Shown here one piece after another: positions 34,238 to 47,640 of a stretch of 64,000 nucleotides of DNA. The stretch is taken from contig JADJOY010000017.1 in assembly GCA_016713535.1 (NCBI GenBank), positions 62,001 through 126,000 of the forward strand. Direction: 5' to 3'. The first letter of the stretch is position 1. Every line of letters starts with the position of its first letter. The notes under the pieces are model-generated. The model was not told the DNA's origin. It saw nothing but the letters and a program-made list of their open reading frames with translations, and did no database searches. The stretch comes from JADJOY01 sp016713535 [NCBI: Deltaproteobacteria bacterium] (GTDB taxonomy: Bacteria > JADJOY01). The position numbers and the translations under genes were made by a program.

Positions 34238-35803
34238 ATGCAGGGCCTCACCTCACTCGCCGCGCACCCTCGCGAGCTGCGCCTGGCGCGGTGGCTCTTC
34301 CTCCGTGGGGTCGCGGTGGTGTTCGTGATCGCGTTCGCGTCGCTGGCCATGCAGCTCGACGGGCTGATCGGACGTGACGGGATCCTGCCCGCCGCGGACT
34401 TCGCGGCCCGGGTGGCCGCGCGGCTCTCGGGCGCGCGCTTCACCCGGCTGCCGACGCTGGTGTGGTGGACCGGCGCGAGCGATCCAGCGCTGCGGGGGCT
34501 CTGCTACGGCGGTCTCGCGGCCTCGCTCGCGGCGGCGGCGGGCGTGGTGCCGATGGCGTCGCTGTGCGTGGCGTGGTGCTGCTACCTGTCGCTCTTCAAC
34601 GTCGGTCAGGACTTCCTCGGCTTCCAGTGGGATCTGCTCCTCCTCGAGACCGGCCTTCTCGCGGTCGGGTGGGCGCCGCTCGCGCTCCGCCATCGGCGCT
34701 CCGATACCGACGAGCCGTCGCGGCCGATCGCCTGGCTGGTGAGGCTGCTCGCGTTCAAGCTCATGCTGCTGTCGGGGATCGCGAAGCTCGCGAGCGGCGA
34801 TCCGGCGTGGCGTGACCTCACGGCGCTCACGTACCACTTCGAGACCCAGCCGCTGCCGACATGGATCGGGTGGTTCGTCCATCACCTGCCGCGCTGGCTC
34901 CTGGTGGCGGCCTGCGGCGCGACGCTGGTGGTCGAGCTGGCCTTGCCGTGGGCGATCTTCGCCGGGCGCTGGGGGCGGCGGATCGCATGCGCCGGCTTCG
35001 TGGCGCTGATGGTCGGCATCGGGCTCACCGGGAACTACACGTTCTTCAACCTCCTCACCGTCGTGATCAGCCTGGTGCTGCTCGACGACGACGATCTACG
35101 TGCGCTGGTTCCGGCGAAGTGGCGTGCGCGGTCGGACGAGGTCCGAACCGCGGGCTCGTCCCTCGACGGAGCCGATCGACCCCCTCGCGCTCGGACCTCT
35201 CCGATTCGCTGGCCGACGAAGCTCCTCTCCGTGGCGCCGTGGACGCGGCGCGCCTTCGCCCTCGTGCTCGCGACCGCCAACCTGGGGATGTTCGTCGGCG
35301 GGCCGCCGGGGCTGGTGTGGCGTATGCTCGTGCCCCTTTCGTCGGTGAACCACTACGGGCTCTTCGCGGTCATGACCCGCGAGCGGCCCGAGATCACCAT
35401 CGAGGGCTCCGACGACGGCGTCGAGTGGCGCGCGTACGTGTTGCCCTGGAAGCCGGGGCCGGTCGATCGTCGGCCCGGCTTCGTCGAGCCGCACCAGCCG
35501 CGCCTCGACTGGCAACTGTGGTTCGCGGCGCTGAGCCCGGCCTCGAACGCGCGCTGGGTCGAGCGCCTGCTCGAGCGGCTGCACGAGGGCTCGCCTCCGG
35601 TGCTCGCGCTCTTCGCGGTCGACCCATTCCCGGATGCACCGCCTCGGTACGTGCGCGCCACGATCGCGCGCTACCACGAGAGCGACTGGCGCACCCTGCG
35701 CGCCACCGGCGCGTGGTGGGCGCGCGAGAGTCCGCCGCTGCCCTATCTCGTCCATCCCCGGCTGCCCGCTCGGGCGGTTGAATCGCCCGGACCCGTCCGA
35801 TAG
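34238..35803 (+). CDS. lipase maturation factor family membrane protein
   Basis: A protein of 521 residues with several membrane helices in the first two thirds ([45 protein letters not shown]) and a soluble tail. Family features are [60 protein letters not shown] and, in the tail, [22 protein letters not shown]-like proteins assist folding of lipases in animals; bacterial roles are unknown. I chose the ATG at 34238 because an upstream ATG at 34160 would place the terminator inside the gene. The ribosome site is weak (CGGGAT). Confidence 0.88.
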   Translation: MQGLTSLAAHPRELRLARWLFLRGVAVVFVIAFASLAMQLDGLIGRDGILPAADFAARVAARLSGARFTRLPTLVWWTGASDPALRGLCYGGLAASLAAAAGVVPMASLCVAWCCYLSLFNVGQDFLGFQWDLLLLETGLLAVGWAPLALRHRRSDTDEPSRPIAWLVRLLAFKLMLLSGIAKLASGDPAWRDLTALTYHFETQPLPTWIGWFVHHLPRWLLVAACGATLVVELALPWAIFAGRWGRRIACAGFVALMVGIGLTGNYTFFNLLTVVISLVLLDDDDLRALVPAKWRARSDEVRTAGSSLDGADRPPRARTSPIRWPTKLLSVAPWTRRAFALVLATANLGMFVGGPPGLVWRMLVPLSSVNHYGLFAVMTRERPEITIEGSDDGVEWRAYVLPWKPGPVDRRPGFVEPHQPRLDWQLWFAALSPASNARWVERLLERLHEGSPPVLALFAVDPFPDAPPRYVRATIARYHESDWRTLRATGAWWARESPPLPYLVHPRLPARAVESPGPVR

Positions 35804-35834
35804 ATCGGCGCCGAGATCCCTTCGGAGGTGAGCG

Positions 35835-36947
35835 ATGCCCATCCTCACGGTACGTCCCACGCGAATCGTCCTGACCGTCGCCGCGGTGCTCGCGGTGGTG
35901 GCGACCGCCGCGCCGGCCCGCGCCGACCGACTCCACGATCCCAAGGCCAGGCCCCATCCGGTCGAGCCACGGCCGCCGCTCGGTGAGCAAGAGCAGAGCA
36001 CGATCCAGCTCTTCCGCCGCGCCTCGCCGAGCGTGGTCTTCATCAAGACCACCGCGGTCCAGGTCGATCCGTTCCGGATGCGCGCCTACGAGGTGCCACA
36101 GGGAGCGGGGACCGGCTTCGTGTGGACCAAGGACGGCTACATCGTCACGAACTTCCACGTCGTCCAGGAGGCGCGCGGCGCGACCGTGACGCTCGCCGAC
36201 CAGTCCACCCACGAGGCCGAGCTCGTCGGCGTAGCCCCCGACAAGGACCTCGCGGTGCTTCACATCGAGCCGCCCGAAGGCGGCCTCAGGCCGCTGCCGA
36301 TCGGCAGCTCGGGCGACCTCGAGGTCGGCCAGAGCGTGCTCGCGATCGGCAACCCCTTCGGCCTCGACCAGACCCTCACCACCGGCATCATCAGCGCCCT
36401 CGGCCGCGAGATCCAGTCGGTGAGCGGCCGCGCCATCAGCGGCGTGATCCAGACCGACGCGGCGATCAATCCCGGCAACTCGGGTGGACCCCTCCTCGAC
36501 AGCGCGGGGCGGCTGATCGGCGTCAACACGGCGATCTACAGTCCCTCGGGCGCCTACGCGGGCGTGGGCTTCGCGATCCCCGTCGACACCGTGAACCGGG
36601 TCGTTCCACAGCTCGTCCGCTACGGTCAGGCGGTGCGCGCCGGTCTCGGAGTCAGCCTCGCGCCCGACGAGTGGGCGAGGCGCCGCAACATCGAGGGCGT
36701 CGTGGTGGCGGACGTCGCCCAGGGCAGCGCGGCCGCGAAGGCCGGGCTCGAGCCGGCGACCGTGGACGCGCGCGGGCGGGTCGCGATCGCCGACATCATC
36801 GTCGCGGTCGACGGTAAGCCCGTGACCTCGTCCGACGATCTGTTCGCGATCTTCGACCAGCACGAGGTCGGCGACACCATCGCGCTGACGGTGCAACGCG
36901 AGGGCCGCAGGATCGAGAAGAGTGTTACCCTCCAGGCGGTTCGCTGA
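35835..36947 (+). CDS. HtrA/DegP-type serine protease
   Basis: A 370-residue periplasmic protease. The signal peptide is about 1-30, with cleavage after APARA. The catalytic triad is complete: His108 (VTNFHVV), Asp138 ([10 protein letters not shown]) and Ser216 ([12 protein letters not shown]). One C-terminal PDZ domain carries [20 protein letters not shown] and [13 protein letters not shown], so it resembles DegS or short HtrA forms more than two-PDZ DegP. It degrades or checks misfolded envelope proteins. GGAGGTGAG just precedes the ATG. ftsH starts 51 bases after its stop, so the two quality-control proteases may share a transcript. Confidence 0.93.
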   Translation: MPILTVRPTRIVLTVAAVLAVVATAAPARADRLHDPKARPHPVEPRPPLGEQEQSTIQLFRRASPSVVFIKTTAVQVDPFRMRAYEVPQGAGTGFVWTKDGYIVTNFHVVQEARGATVTLADQSTHEAELVGVAPDKDLAVLHIEPPEGGLRPLPIGSSGDLEVGQSVLAIGNPFGLDQTLTTGIISALGREIQSVSGRAISGVIQTDAAINPGNSGGPLLDSAGRLIGVNTAIYSPSGAYAGVGFAIPVDTVNRVVPQLVRYGQAVRAGLGVSLAPDEWARRRNIEGVVVADVAQGSAAAKAGLEPATVDARGRVAIADIIVAVDGKPVTSSDDLFAIFDQHEVGDTIALTVQREGRRIEKSVTLQAVR

Positions 36948-38974
<2,027 letters not shown>

Positions 38975-38975
<1 letters not shown>

Positions 38976-39741
38976 TGAAGCTCGCGACCTGGAACGTCAA
39001 CTCGATCCGCATCCGGATCGACCGCTTGATCGCGCTCCTCGCCCGGCATACGCCGGACATCGTCTGCTTGCAGGAGATCAAGCTCGTCGACGAGGCGTTC
39101 CCGTACGACGCCGTGCACGCGGCCGGCTACCAGGCGACGGTGTTCGGCCAGAAGACGTACAACGGCGTCGCGATCCTGTCGAAGCACGAGGCGAGTGACG
39201 TCGTGCGCGGCTTCGGTGACGGCGTCGACGACTCCCACGCCCGCTTCCTCGCCGCGCGGTGGACGGGGTCCGGGTGCTCGACTGCTACGTGCCCAACGGC
39301 GGCGAGGTGGGCAGCGAGAAGTGGACCTACAAGCTCGCGTGGCTCGAGCGGCTGGCGCGCTACCTCGAGACGCAGTGCGATCCCGCCGAGCCGCTGGTCG
39401 TGTGCGGCGACATGAACGTCGCGCCCGACGCGCGCGACGTCCACGACCCGGCGCTGTGGGAGCCGACGGTGCTCTACCACCCTGAGGCGCGCGCGGCGCT
39501 CGCGCGTGTCACCGCGTGGGGGCTCGAGGACGTGTTTCGCCGTCACCGTGCCGAGCCCGGGCTCTACTCCTGGTGGGACTACAGGATGCTCGCATTCCCC
39601 AAGAACCAGGGGCTCCGGATCGACCACGTCTTCGCCACGCCGTCCTTCGCGAGCCGCACGACCGGGGCATCGATCGACCGCGACGAGCGCAAGGGCAAGC
39701 AGCCTTCCGATCACGCGCCGGTGATCGTGACCTACGAGTGA
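38975..39741 (+). CDS. xthA: exodeoxyribonuclease III (frameshifted)
   Basis: About 255 residues after repair. This is the AP endonuclease/3'-exonuclease family of base-excision repair. Motifs are ATWNVNSIR, VCLQEIKL, VVCGDMNVAPDARDVHDP, YSWWDYR and the C-terminal SDHAPVIV with the catalytic His. The frame breaks near 39256, where GCGCGGTGGACGGG should carry one more G to give AARVDGVRVLDCYVPNG. The start overlaps the ftsH stop (TGATG) and the stop overlaps the next GTG, so three genes are coupled. Confidence 0.93.
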
Positions 39742-40897
39742 GCGGCGCGACCGTCTTCCTCGGTTCCGAGTTCGTCGCCAAGTACCTGACCGGCGGCGGC
39801 AACTTCTGGGTACCGGTCCAGTACCTGCGCGGTCTTCTCGATCTCGGCTACGACGCTTGGTGGCTCGAGCTGCTCGGGCCTGGCAAGGAAGCGGGGCTCG
39901 ACGAGGCGCGCATCGCCCAGTTCTGGGCCAACGTCGACGAGCTGGGCTTGCGCGACCGTGTGGTGCTCGCCTACTTCCCGTGTGGCGCGGTCGGCGAGCT
40001 CGATGCGAGCGTGGTCTGGCAGGGCGCGCTCGACGAGCGCCGCTTCCGGGAACGGGCGCGCGACGCGCTGCTGATCAATCCCGCCAACAGCATCCCGGCG
40101 CGAATGCGCGCGTGCTTCGCCCGCACCGCTCTCTTCGACATCGACCCAGGCCCGTTTCAGCTCTGGGCGCGCGAGTGGGACATGGGCGTCGGCTCGCACG
40201 ACGTCCACCTCACGATCGGCACGAACCTTGGGCGAGAGCGACTCCTCCGATCCCACTCGGCGGAGTCGGCTGGAAGCGGGTGTGGCCGAGCGTCCACCTC
40301 GCTTCGTGGCCGGTGCAGGCGCTCGCGGAGAACGGCCGCTACACCACCATCACCCAGTGGTGGACGACCCAGTACGCGTTCCTCGACGGCGAGGTCTACG
40401 ACTGCAACAAGCGCGAGGGCTTCGTGCGCCACATCGACCTGCCAAGGCGCGTGGGGCGCGAGCTCGAGCTCGCCGCCAACGTCCACCCGGCCGAGACCGA
40501 GGAGCGCGAGTTGATCGCGCGCCACGGCTGGCGCCTCGTCGAGCCCGCCGTGGTGGCGCGCACGCCGGGCGACTTCCAGCGCTACGTGCGCGCGTCGCGC
40601 GGCGAGGTGAGCGCCAAGCCGGCCTACGTGAAGGCGCGCTCGGGGTGGGTGAGCGATCGCACGATCTGCTTCCTCGCCAGCGGCCGGCCGTGCGTCGTCG
40701 AGGACGTCGGCGCGGCGCGACACCTGCCGGAGAGCCTCGGGCTCACGTTCTTCGCCGAGACCGACGAGGCCGCACAGCGGATCGCGGAGGTCGAAGCGGA
40801 CTACGCGCGCGCCTCGCGCGACGCGCGCCGTCTCGCGGAGGACGTGTTCGACAGTCGCGTGGTGCTGCCGAAGCTGCTGGCGCACTGCGGGATCTAG
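39738..40897 (+). CDS. glycosyltransferase-like protein (frameshifted)
   Basis: About 386 residues after repair. The N-terminus FVAKYLTGGGNFWVPVQYLR with GYDAWWLELL, and the C-terminus SAKPAYVKARSGWVSDRTIC, then FLASGRPCVVEDVGAARHLP and FFAETDEAAQRI, match a family annotated as GT-B-like glycosyltransferases in which the C-terminal half resembles GT1/GT4 enzymes. No donor sugar can be inferred. The GTG at 39738 overlaps the xthA stop (GTGA). The frame breaks between about 40215 and 40250, with net loss of one base or gain of two, after TIGTNLG; reading resumes as PIPLGGVGWKRVWPSVHL in frame 2. Confidence 0.72.
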
Positions 40898-40984
40898 CGG
40901 GCGGGCGGAACGCCGGCCCCACCGGCGGTGGCGGTGTGATCCATGCGGATGCGCCGCGGCCGGCGCCGTCTACACGCGGTTCGA

Positions 40985-41011
40985 CGTAGGGGCGGGGTTC
41001 ATCCCCGCCCG
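40985..41011. repeat. family A palindrome at the 3' end of a gene
   Basis: The core is GTAGGGGCGGGG, TTCAT, CCCCGCCC. It is an exact 27-base inverted match of 25361-25387. It overlaps the last codons and the stop of the membrane-protein gene ending at 40999. Confidence 0.9.
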
Positions 41012-41667
41012 AGGCGTCCGATCGAGCTTGCGGCGATCGCGCTCGCGGCGAGCGCCGAGATCAGCGACGTCACGGCGACCGCCCTCACCGAGCTCGGCGC
41101 GGGCGCCACCGTCATCCCGGTGACGGTCAGCGCGGCGACCACCACCACCAGCACGATCACGCCGCGGATGCCGCCGCAGCCGTTCCGGCTCGCGCCACGG
41201 CGCCACAGGGCGAGCCCGCCGAACGTGAGGGCCAGCTCGATCGCGATTGCGAGCGGCATCGCGTCCCAGAGCCCCATGCCGATGGTGCTGTTTCCGTCCG
41301 GCAGCGGCTCGGCCGGGTGCACGATCACGTCGAGCACGAAGTGCGAGAAGACCGCCGCCGCCAGGAGCCCGGCCGCGCGCCACCGCCGCCGGCCGTCAGC
41401 CCGCCGCCTCGCCACGAGCAGCGTGACCATCGCCGTCAGCAGCGCGAGGACCACGCTCGCCGGGAGGCTGTGCGAGTAGGGGAAGTCGAAGTGGAGATAG
41501 TGGCGCGTCGCGTAGTCGGCGGGGATCGTCACGTGCTCCACGCCGGCCAGCACCAGCACCCACAGGATCACGTCCTGGAGCTGTGCGCCGAGGAAGAGCC
41601 AGCCGAGGTCGAGCTCGCGGTCGGCGCGCTTCAGCGCCAGCGCCGCACCCAGGTGTCCTGCCCACAT
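40999..41667 (-). CDS. polytopic membrane protein, DUF457/YdjM-like
   Basis: A 222-residue protein with about six hydrophobic helices. Conserved polar residues typical of the membrane-bound metal-dependent hydrolase-like group are present: AGHLGAALALK at the N-terminus, FDFPYSHSLPAS, and FSHFVLDVIVHP. These His and Asp residues could bind metal; the activity is unproven. The last residues, IGRLGRG, and the stop codon lie in the family A palindrome, so the original C-terminus may have been replaced. It converges with the glycosyltransferase-like gene. Confidence 0.7.
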   Translation of the reverse strand: MWAGHLGAALALKRADRELDLGWLFLGAQLQDVILWVLVLAGVEHVTIPADYATRHYLHFDFPYSHSLPASVVLALLTAMVTLLVARRRADGRRRWRAAGLLAAAVFSHFVLDVIVHPAEPLPDGNSTIGMGLWDAMPLAIAIELALTFGGLALWRRGASRNGCGGIRGVIVLVVVVAALTVTGMTVAPAPSSVRAVAVTSLISALAASAIAASSIGRLGRG

Positions 41668-41712
41668 GTCGCGAACCCTCCGCCCGAGGCCGCAGGCGCG
41701 GCGCGGGCGCCG

Positions 41713-44700
41713 TCAGCGCTGCCGGCGGATGTCGTACTGGGTGGCGTCGAGCTCCGTCCACACGCCGGTGTCGGAGTCGCTCAGCTCGTAGTACCCCTGG
41801 CGGATCTCGCCGCTCGCGGCGTCGATCATGGTGACCGAGCCGCTCATGACCTGCGCCCGGCCGCGGCTCGCGGCACCCGACTTGGGCGTGAACGCGTACG
41901 TGCCGCGCCCGTCGAGGGTGAACGTGAAACCGCCCGGCAGGAAGCGGTTCTGCGGGGTGGCGACCCAGGTGCCCACGAACCCCGCGTCCGCGCGTGGGTT
42001 CCGGGCGAGCTCCTGGTTCATCCTCTGCAGCGCCCGCTGCTGCTGCTCGCGCTGCATCGCCATCGCGCGCGCGTTTTGTTCCTCGATCTGGCGCTGGACC
42101 TCAGGGCGGGATCCCGCCCGCGCGCGGGGGTCACCGCGGTAGGCCGTGGCGTAGGCGGCCTCCGTGGCGGCCTGGACCTCGGCGGGGCTGCGCGCTCCCG
42201 TAGCCGTCGTTGCTCGGCTGCTGATCGGCCTTCTTCTGCCGAGCGATCCGGATCGCGTCGGTCAGCTCTTCGAGCTCGGTATCGCGCCCACGCATGACTC
42301 CGTAGGTCCCCGTGGCCCTCCGAAGCCACGCCGCGGCGGCGTCGGCATCACCCTTGGCGAGGGTGTACCTGGCCAGCCAGCGCGCCGCCTCGGGCACCGC
42401 GTCGCCGCCGTGCTCGCGGGTGTTGCGAGGCGGCTCGCTGGCGGTGCCGATGCGGGGCTTCTTCGGGTCGTCGGCGCCGAGCAGAGTCGCCATCGCCATC
42501 ACGCGCTCGTACTCCCTGGCCGCGTCGTCGCGCCGGCCCAGCGCGTCGAGGGCGCGCGCCGCGCCGCGGTGCGCGTCGGCGACCAGCGCGGCCGCCACCA
42601 GCGGCTGCTGCGGCGAGTCGCCGGGGCGGGCCCTGGGGTTGGGCAGCATGGCGCCGTACACGAAGTCGAGGAGCTGCTCGCGCGCGATGCGGCTCGCGTC
42701 CCGCGGAGCTCGCCTGGTGGAGCGCAAGGGCCGCGTCGCTCTTGCCCGCGCTCGCGAGGAGCGCCGCGAGCCGGCCACGCGCCGTGAGGAGCGTGCTCGT
42801 CTCCTCGGGAGCGCGCGGCAGGGAGCCGCTCGGCGTGCCGGGCAGGTCGTCGGCGGCGATCCGTGCCGCGGCGAGCGCGGCGGCGGTGCGGTACGCGGCG
42901 AGGGCGTCGTCGCGCTGGCCCTGCGCTTCGAGCGCGACCGCTTGATAGAGCGGCACGCGCGGGTCGACGGGATCGATCGAGCGCGCGCGGCCGGAGACGT
43001 CGCCCGCGCCCTGCCACGCGGTGCGCTCGACCCGCGCCCAGCCGAGGCCTGAGCAGCGGCGCCGCGGTGGTGTGCACGAGCTGGCGAGCGACGGCGAGCT
43101 GCTCCTCGGCCTTCTCGCGCTGCCCGGTCTTCGCGTAGAGGTCGGCGAGCGCCTCTTGCGCCTCGAGCGAGCGCGGATCCGCGCTGACCGTCTGCTCGAG
43201 GATCGTGACCGCCTGGCCGGGATCGCCGAACCAGAGCTCGAGGTCGGCCTTCAGCAGCGCTTGCGGCGTCCCCTTGGTGACCGCGACCGCCTTCACGATC
43301 GCGGCGCGCGCCTTCTGGCGCAGCTCGCGAGCGAGCGCCTCGAGCTGCTCGGCCCGCGCCACGTCGGCCTGGCTCGGCGGGTAGCACGTCGTCGTGGTGA
43401 CCTCGTATTCGCCGTCGCTGCGCGTCTCGTTGCGGGTCGAGCTCGAGCAGCGCTCTTGCCTCAGGCTCGCGGCCTCGGAGCTCGCGCGGTCGGCTCGGCG
43501 GGCGCGGAAGTGCGCCGCGAGCTGCAGCGCGTCGGCGTCGTCGTGGGAGAGCGCCAATCCCTTCTCGGCGAGCGATTCGGCCTCGTTGCCGCGATCGAGC
43601 CCGTCGAGCGCCATCGCCTTCCAGATCATGGCGCGCGCGTGGTCCGGCTCGGTCGCCAGCGCCGCGTCGGCGAGCCGCACCGCGCGCTCGAGCTCGGCCT
43701 CGCGCGAGAGCTGCCACCGGTAGGTCTCGACCGCCCGGCGCGGCTCGACCGCCTCGCCGCGGTTCTCGGATTCGAGGATCAGATAGCGCGCCACCTCGAC
43801 CTTCTTGTCGGCGTTCCTCGGATCGGCACGCACGGCGTCCTCGCGGACGCGTAGCCCGTCCTGGTAGCCCTCGTCGTAGCGCAGGCGGCGGGCTCCGTCG
43901 GCGGCGACGACGCGGCTCGCGGCGGCAACGAGGTCACCCTCGGAGGAGCCCGCGCGCGCGGCCGCATCGAGCGCCGCGACCAGCGGCGTTACCTCCGCGT
44001 CCACGCGGTGCGTGCCGAGCTCGCGTGCGACGGATCCCTTCGCCGCGCCCGCTGCATCGCGGTCGAGCCGGGCCGCGGTGGCGAGGTCCGCCTCGGCGCG
44101 CTTGGCGTCGCCGAGCGTCGCCGCCGCACGCGCGCGAGCCAGATACGCCGCGGCGAAGTCGGTGCGGGAGGTGAGCGCGACGGTGAGCTCGCGGCGCGCG
44201 GTCGCCGGTCGTCCCAGAGCCAGCCAGGAGTCGCCGATCAGGAAGCGCACGTCGGGATCGGCGGGGTAGGCGGCGCGGGCGTGATCGAGCTCGTCGAGGG
44301 CTTCCGTGTAGCGCTTCTGATCGTGGAGGGTGCGGGCGCGTGCGAGGTGTGCGGGCGCGAGGTCGGCGCGCTTCGCTTCGCGGCTCGCGAACCATGCTCC
44401 GGCACGGCGCATGGCCGCGGCGATCGCCGGGCGCTGATGGGGGTTCGGGTCGCCGGCACCGCCCTGGTCGGGCGGCAGCCGGGACTCTTGATACGGCATC
44501 GCGAGGTCGTAGATCACGTAGCTCGCGTAGTCCGTCGGGTAGTCGTCGCGGCCCTGCGCCATGTGCCCGGGGATGCTGACCAGCGCCGGAGCGGCGCCGC
44601 CCAGCGAGCGCGGTCCGCCGCCGAGTGCGTGATCCGGGCCTACCTGACCGCTCATCGCCTCCGCGGCGTAGGTCCACAGCTCTGCCTCCCGTCCGCGCAG

Positions 44701-45015
44701 GCCGAGCCTGCCGGCGCGGTCGAGATCCTCGAGGGCCGCCGGGAACTGGCGCGCGAGCGTCTCCGCGATACCACGTGCCAGCACGAACCTCGGGTCGTCG
44801 CCGCGGGTCTCGAGCGCACGCGAGAACGCCGTCACCGCGTCGGCGGCGCGGCCGTCGTGGAGGGCGTCGAGCCCTTCGAGGTAAGCGCCGAGCGCCGGCG
44901 AGACGGCGGTAGACACGGCAAGGGGCGCCGGGCTCGGCGGCGAGGTCGCCGTCGCCGGAGAAATGATCGAAGAGGCGATCGCGAGAACGAGCGCCCAGCG
45001 CGACGTGGAGCGCAT
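41713..45015 (-). CDS. large exported TPR protein (three frame breaks)
   Basis: About 1,100 residues after repair. The signal peptide is MRSTSRWALVLAIASSIISP, then ATATS. Tetratricopeptide repeats run through most of the chain (DGRAADAVTAFSRALETRGD, DPDVRFLIGDSWLALGRPAT, DPRSLEAQEALADLYAKTGQ). The C-terminal 130 residues form a separate domain (GFVGTWVATPQNRFLPGG, TFTLDGRGTYAFTPKSG). Frame breaks near 43055, 42725 and 42190 each need the same shift (one base too many or two too few), which together restore the original frame. Continuity is shown by VPLYQAVALEAQGQRDDAL, REQLLDFVYGAMLPNPRARP and VQAATEAAYATAYRG between breaks. It is probably a periplasmic scaffold; function unknown. Confidence 0.68.
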
Positions 45016-45191
45016 TTGTCGAGGCCTCCCGAGCGCGAGAGTCGAACGGTCAGAGGAATGCCCACGGTAGCGCGCGGCGGGCGCTCGCCGGAACTCCACC
45101 GGGGCGCCTCGGTGGGCTGCGCGAACGGCCCTTGTCGCGACCGCCGGCGTCGCCCACGCTCGCGCAACGCGAGCGACGAAGGGGGTGAGCC

Positions 45192-45641
45192 GTGGCGGAG
45201 CCGGTGCAGGCGATGACGGTGCGCGAGGTCGAGATCGAGGGAAAGCGGCTGCCGTCCCACACCGTGGTATGGGTGTGGGGAAAGTGCGAAGGGCAGGCAC
45301 GGATCGAATACGAGCGATGGCGCGGGCTGGTGCCGATCACCGCGCTGACGCGTTACCCGATCGAGAGCCCGCCGCTCGAGGAGCTACGCAAGCTCGACCC
45401 GTGCTTCGGCGTTCCCGACGAGGCGTTCGACGTCGTCCACGCCGACTCCGCCAACGACTACGAGATCGTGCGCTGCCGTGCACACGACCGGCGCTTCCTG
45501 CGCGACACGCGCGGCTCGATCGGCTGGTACACGGTGCTCACGCTGCTCCGCGGCGACGACCGCGGTAGCCCCGAGGAGATCTGGCGCCGGTACCACGCTC
45601 TCGACGACAGCTTGCTCAGGCTCGAGGGGCGTAGTCTGTGA
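45192..45641 (+). CDS. hypothetical protein
   Basis: A 149-residue protein with ordinary composition and no recognised domain. The GTG at 45192 follows a GGGGGTGA ribosome site. Notable segments are WVWGKCEGQARIEYERWRGL, DPCFGVPDEAFDVVHADSAN and HDRRFLRDTRGSIGWYTVLT. There is no signal peptide or membrane helix. It is divergent from the TPR gene and 83 bases upstream of the FAD-linked oxidase, which could mean cotranscription. Confidence 0.6.
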   Translation: MAEPVQAMTVREVEIEGKRLPSHTVVWVWGKCEGQARIEYERWRGLVPITALTRYPIESPPLEELRKLDPCFGVPDEAFDVVHADSANDYEIVRCRAHDRRFLRDTRGSIGWYTVLTLLRGDDRGSPEEIWRRYHALDDSLLRLEGRSL

Positions 45642-45724
45642 GCGCACCACCTCTTTCCTTGGGCGCGCGAACCCACTAGCGTCAGCGCTCGGCCCGCGCC
45701 TGAGCGGCGCGGCAGGGAGCGTCC

Positions 45725-47421
45725 ATGTCGAAGAAGCACTTCCGACCCGACTGGTCGGAGAAGGCCCCCGCGCCGGTACCTACCGCTCGATCGCCAAGTA
45801 CGGCGATCCGAGCGCGTTCAAGCACCCGAGCGATCGTGGGTGCGAATGATGCAGACCGAGTTCGGCCTCGCCGAGAGCCATTTCGCGCGCAAGCAATCCA
45901 AAGGAACGAGCCGGTGGTGCTGAACCGGCCGCCCGCGCTCGCCGCCGACAAGGTCGAGGCGCTGGCGCACATCGTCGGGAAAGAGAACGTCGCCACCGAC
46001 GACTACTCGCGGGCCAGATACGCCTCCGGCAAGACCTCCGAGGAGATCCTCGAGACGCGTCAGGGCGTGATCCGCGAGGTCGCGGACGTGGTGGTCCATC
46101 CGCGCGACAAGCACGACGTCCAGAAGATCGTCGCCTACTGCCACGCCGAGCGCATCCCGATCACGGTGTTCGCCGCGGGCTCGTCGGTGAACTTCGGCTG
46201 CCGTCCGTACAAGGGTGGTGTGTCGCTGGCGCTCGGCACGCACATGAACAAGCTGCTCGCGGTCAACGAGCTCGACCAGACCGCGCGCGTCGAGCCCGGG
46301 ATGTTCGGGCCGGCCTACGAGAAGGCGCTGAACGAGGCGCCCGCGCGCTTCGGGACGAAGCACCGCTACACGTGTGGGCACTTCCCCCAGCCGTTCGAGT
46401 TCTCGACGGTCGGTGGGTGGGTGGTCACGCTCGGCTCTGGGCAGGCCTCGACCTACTACGGCGATGCCTACGATCTCGTGTTCGCGCAGGAATACGTGAC
46501 CCCGGTCGGCACCTTCAAGACCATCGAGGTGCCGGCCACCGCCACCGGTCCACGCGTCAACGACATCATGAAGGGCTCGGAGGGAGCGTTCGGGATCCTC
46601 GTCGAGGTGACGATGAAGATCTACCGCTACATGCCCGAGCACCGCCGCTACTTCAGCTTCATGTACCCGAGCTGGGAGGCGGCGGTGAACGCGAGCCGCG
46701 AGATCCTCCAGGGAGAGTTCGGGCGGCCGGCGATCTTTCGCATCTCCGATCCCGAGAGACCGACCGCGGGCTCAAGCTCTACGGCATGCCGTCGTTCGTC
46801 GATCCGTTCCTGATCCGGCGCGGCTTCAAGCCCATGCAGCGCTGCCTGAGCCTCGGCAACGTCGAGGGTGACGCCGACTACACCCGCTTGGTCGCGCGCA
46901 AGATCAAGGCGATCGCGCGTCAGCACGGCGCGATGTCGCTCGGCACCTATGCCGCGAAGAAGTGGGAGCACACCCGGTACGCCGAGCCCTACATGCGCGA
47001 GGACCTCAACGACTACGGGATCCTCATCGACACGCTCGAGGCGGGCGTGAGCTGGGACAACCTGCATCGACTGCACCAGGGCGTGCGAGCGTTCGTGAAG
47101 AGCCGCCCCGCGACGATGTGCATGACCCACGCGTCGCACTTCTACCCGCAGGGTACGAACCTCTACTTCATCTTCATCGCCAAGATGGATCTGGGCGAGT
47201 ACGTGCCGTTCCAGGCCGGGATCATCGACGCGATCGTGAAGCACGGCGGTACGTTGAGCCACCACCACGGCGTCGGTCGGCTGCTCGCGCCGTGGATGGA
47301 GCAGCACCTGGGCGCCGAGCAGATGGCGGTGCTGCGCGCGCTCAAGCGCCACTTCGACCCCAACGGGATCATGAATCCCGGCGGTCAGCTCGCCCTCGAC
47401 GAGATCCCCGCGAGGCGGTGA
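45725..47421 (+). CDS. FAD-linked oxidase, alkyl-DHAP-synthase-like (four frame breaks)
   Basis: About 566 residues after repair. The FAD-binding part has VVHPRDKHDVQKIVAYCHAE, TVFAAGSSVNFGC and the core CGHFPQPFEFSTVGGWVVT with GSEGAFGILVEVTM. The C-terminal cap has CMTHASHFYPQGTNLYFIF, GGTLSHHHGVGRLLAPW and ends FDPNGIMNPGG. The SHHHGVG region and the order of blocks resemble alkyldihydroxyacetonephosphate synthase and D-lactate dehydrogenase-like flavoenzymes; an ether-lipid role is an inference. Frame breaks near 45777, 45838, 45902 and 46757 each need one base restored; the repaired N-terminus reads TYRSIAKYGDPSAFKHPSD, then MMQTEFGLAESHFAR. Confidence 0.8.
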
Positions 47422-47640
47422 GGTTCCTCCGGGGGGGGCTGTTCCAGCCCCCCGCCCGCGCGAAGTGAATTCGCGCGGGTCCCACCCCCGCGTCACCCGC
47501 TTCGCTCGTGGCGTCGCGCCGCGCCCAATGGCGAGTCCGCGCGTGGCGTGGACGGGACCCGGGCGCGGCTGCGAGGGACCGCAGCCCGCCAGGTGGGAAG
47601 CCGATCCGCCGGAGGGTCGTGATCCTTCGCGACCGCAGGC
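47422..47640. repeat. intergenic cluster of palindromes
   Basis: This 219-base convergent gap holds three elements. 47433-47453 is a perfect hairpin (GGGGGGCTG, TTC, CAGCCCCCC) that may end the oxidase transcript. 47498-47519 is an exact inverted copy of the first 22 bases of the metH-leader repeat. 47567-47593 is a family C element (GGCTGCGAGGGACCGCAGCC). No gene is seen. Confidence 0.8.
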
